Assembly (NCBI GenBank): GCA_007129145.1
Contig: SKWC01000033.1
Location: 1 to 5,079 of the forward strand
Source of the DNA: Rubritepida sp.
GTDB lineage: Bacteria > Pseudomonadota > Alphaproteobacteria > Acetobacterales > Acetobacteraceae
Length of the DNA stretch: 5,079 bases
Reading direction: 5' to 3'
Shown in pieces: positions 4,960 to 5,079 of this stretch (within the stretch, counting starts at the first letter, position 1; every line of letters begins with the position of its first letter). The notes under the pieces were generated by a model. That model saw only the letters and a program-made list of their open reading frames with translations. It ran no database searches and was not told where the DNA came from. Position numbers and translations under genes: made by a program.

Positions 4960-5079
4960 ATGGCCAAGGCGAAGTTTGAGCGGACGAAGCCGCACTGCAA
5001 CATTGGGACGATCGGCCATGTGGACCATGGCAAGACGTCGTTGACGGCGGCGATCACGAAGACGCTGGCGAAGACGGGC
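4960..5079 (+). CDS. tuf: Elongation factor Tu, N-terminal part only
   Basis: The first 40 codons are present and the gene runs off the right edge. The sequence opens [12 protein letters not shown] and contains the G1 P-loop GHVDHGKT (19-26), where Lys25 and Thr26 contact the GTP phosphates and Mg2+. EF-Tu delivers aminoacyl-tRNA to the ribosomal A site in a GTP-dependent manner. GGAG (4945-4948) and AGGA (4950-4953, six bases before the ATG) give a good ribosome site. No separate promoter is evident in the 73 bases after tRNA-Gly, so transcription from the promoter before tRNA-Tyr is likely. Many alphaproteobacteria carry two tuf copies; this is the tRNA-linked one. Confidence 0.97.
   Translation, partial: MAKAKFERTKPHCNIGTIGHVDHGKTSLTAAITKTLAKTG

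Noticed and set aside
4515..5057. Minus-strand small frames with phrases such as LDSNQRRRKPTDLQSVPFNH or [12 protein letters not shown]
   Set aside because: These are the well-known spurious translations of the antisense strand of tRNA genes, here tRNA-Tyr and tRNA-Gly.

Overview
The window is very GC-rich, and its partial EF-Tu (beginning [20 protein letters not shown]) and other gene families look alphaproteobacterial, most plausibly Acetobacteraceae/Rhodospirillales (Roseomonas-like). The genus is inferred from general resemblance and was not tested by search. It is mostly a chromosomal housekeeping neighbourhood with one accessory-looking insert, a tandem pair of sulfotransferase genes. 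No transposase, integrase, CRISPR array or phage gene is visible.

Left part (1-737). A minus-strand secreted lytic transglycosylase gene runs off the left edge. The 199-bp gap between it and the next protein gene is not empty. On the plus strand it holds a promoter, an 8-bp hairpin with a UUCG loop, an unpaired stretch carrying UUUCCUCCCU, and a textbook intrinsic terminator. This is the architecture of the alphaproteobacterial αr8/MmgR trans-acting small RNA family, and it is the most interesting element of the window.

Middle-left (737-2489, minus strand). lipB (octanoyltransferase, lipoate synthesis), a glutathione S-transferase-like gene and a small cupin gene are collinear, with gaps of 43 and 3 bases, and probably form one transcription unit. 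lipB is divergent from a plus-strand tRNA-Leu(GAG) gene only 21 bases away, so each gene's promoter region lies in the other's transcribed DNA.

Right part (2511-5079, plus strand). After tRNA-Leu come two tandem paralogous sulfotransferases of about 300 and 322 residues, roughly 60-65% identical by eye, with both PAPS-binding signatures intact. Then a TTGACA promoter precedes tRNA-Tyr(GTA), tRNA-Gly(TCC) and the start of tuf. This order matches the conserved tyr-gly-tuf arrangement known from tufB operons. A strong 11-bp hairpin sits between the two tRNAs. The functional theme is translation (three tRNAs and EF-Tu), cofactor synthesis (LipB) and cell-wall turnover, with the two sulfotransferases of unknown substrate set between tRNA genes.
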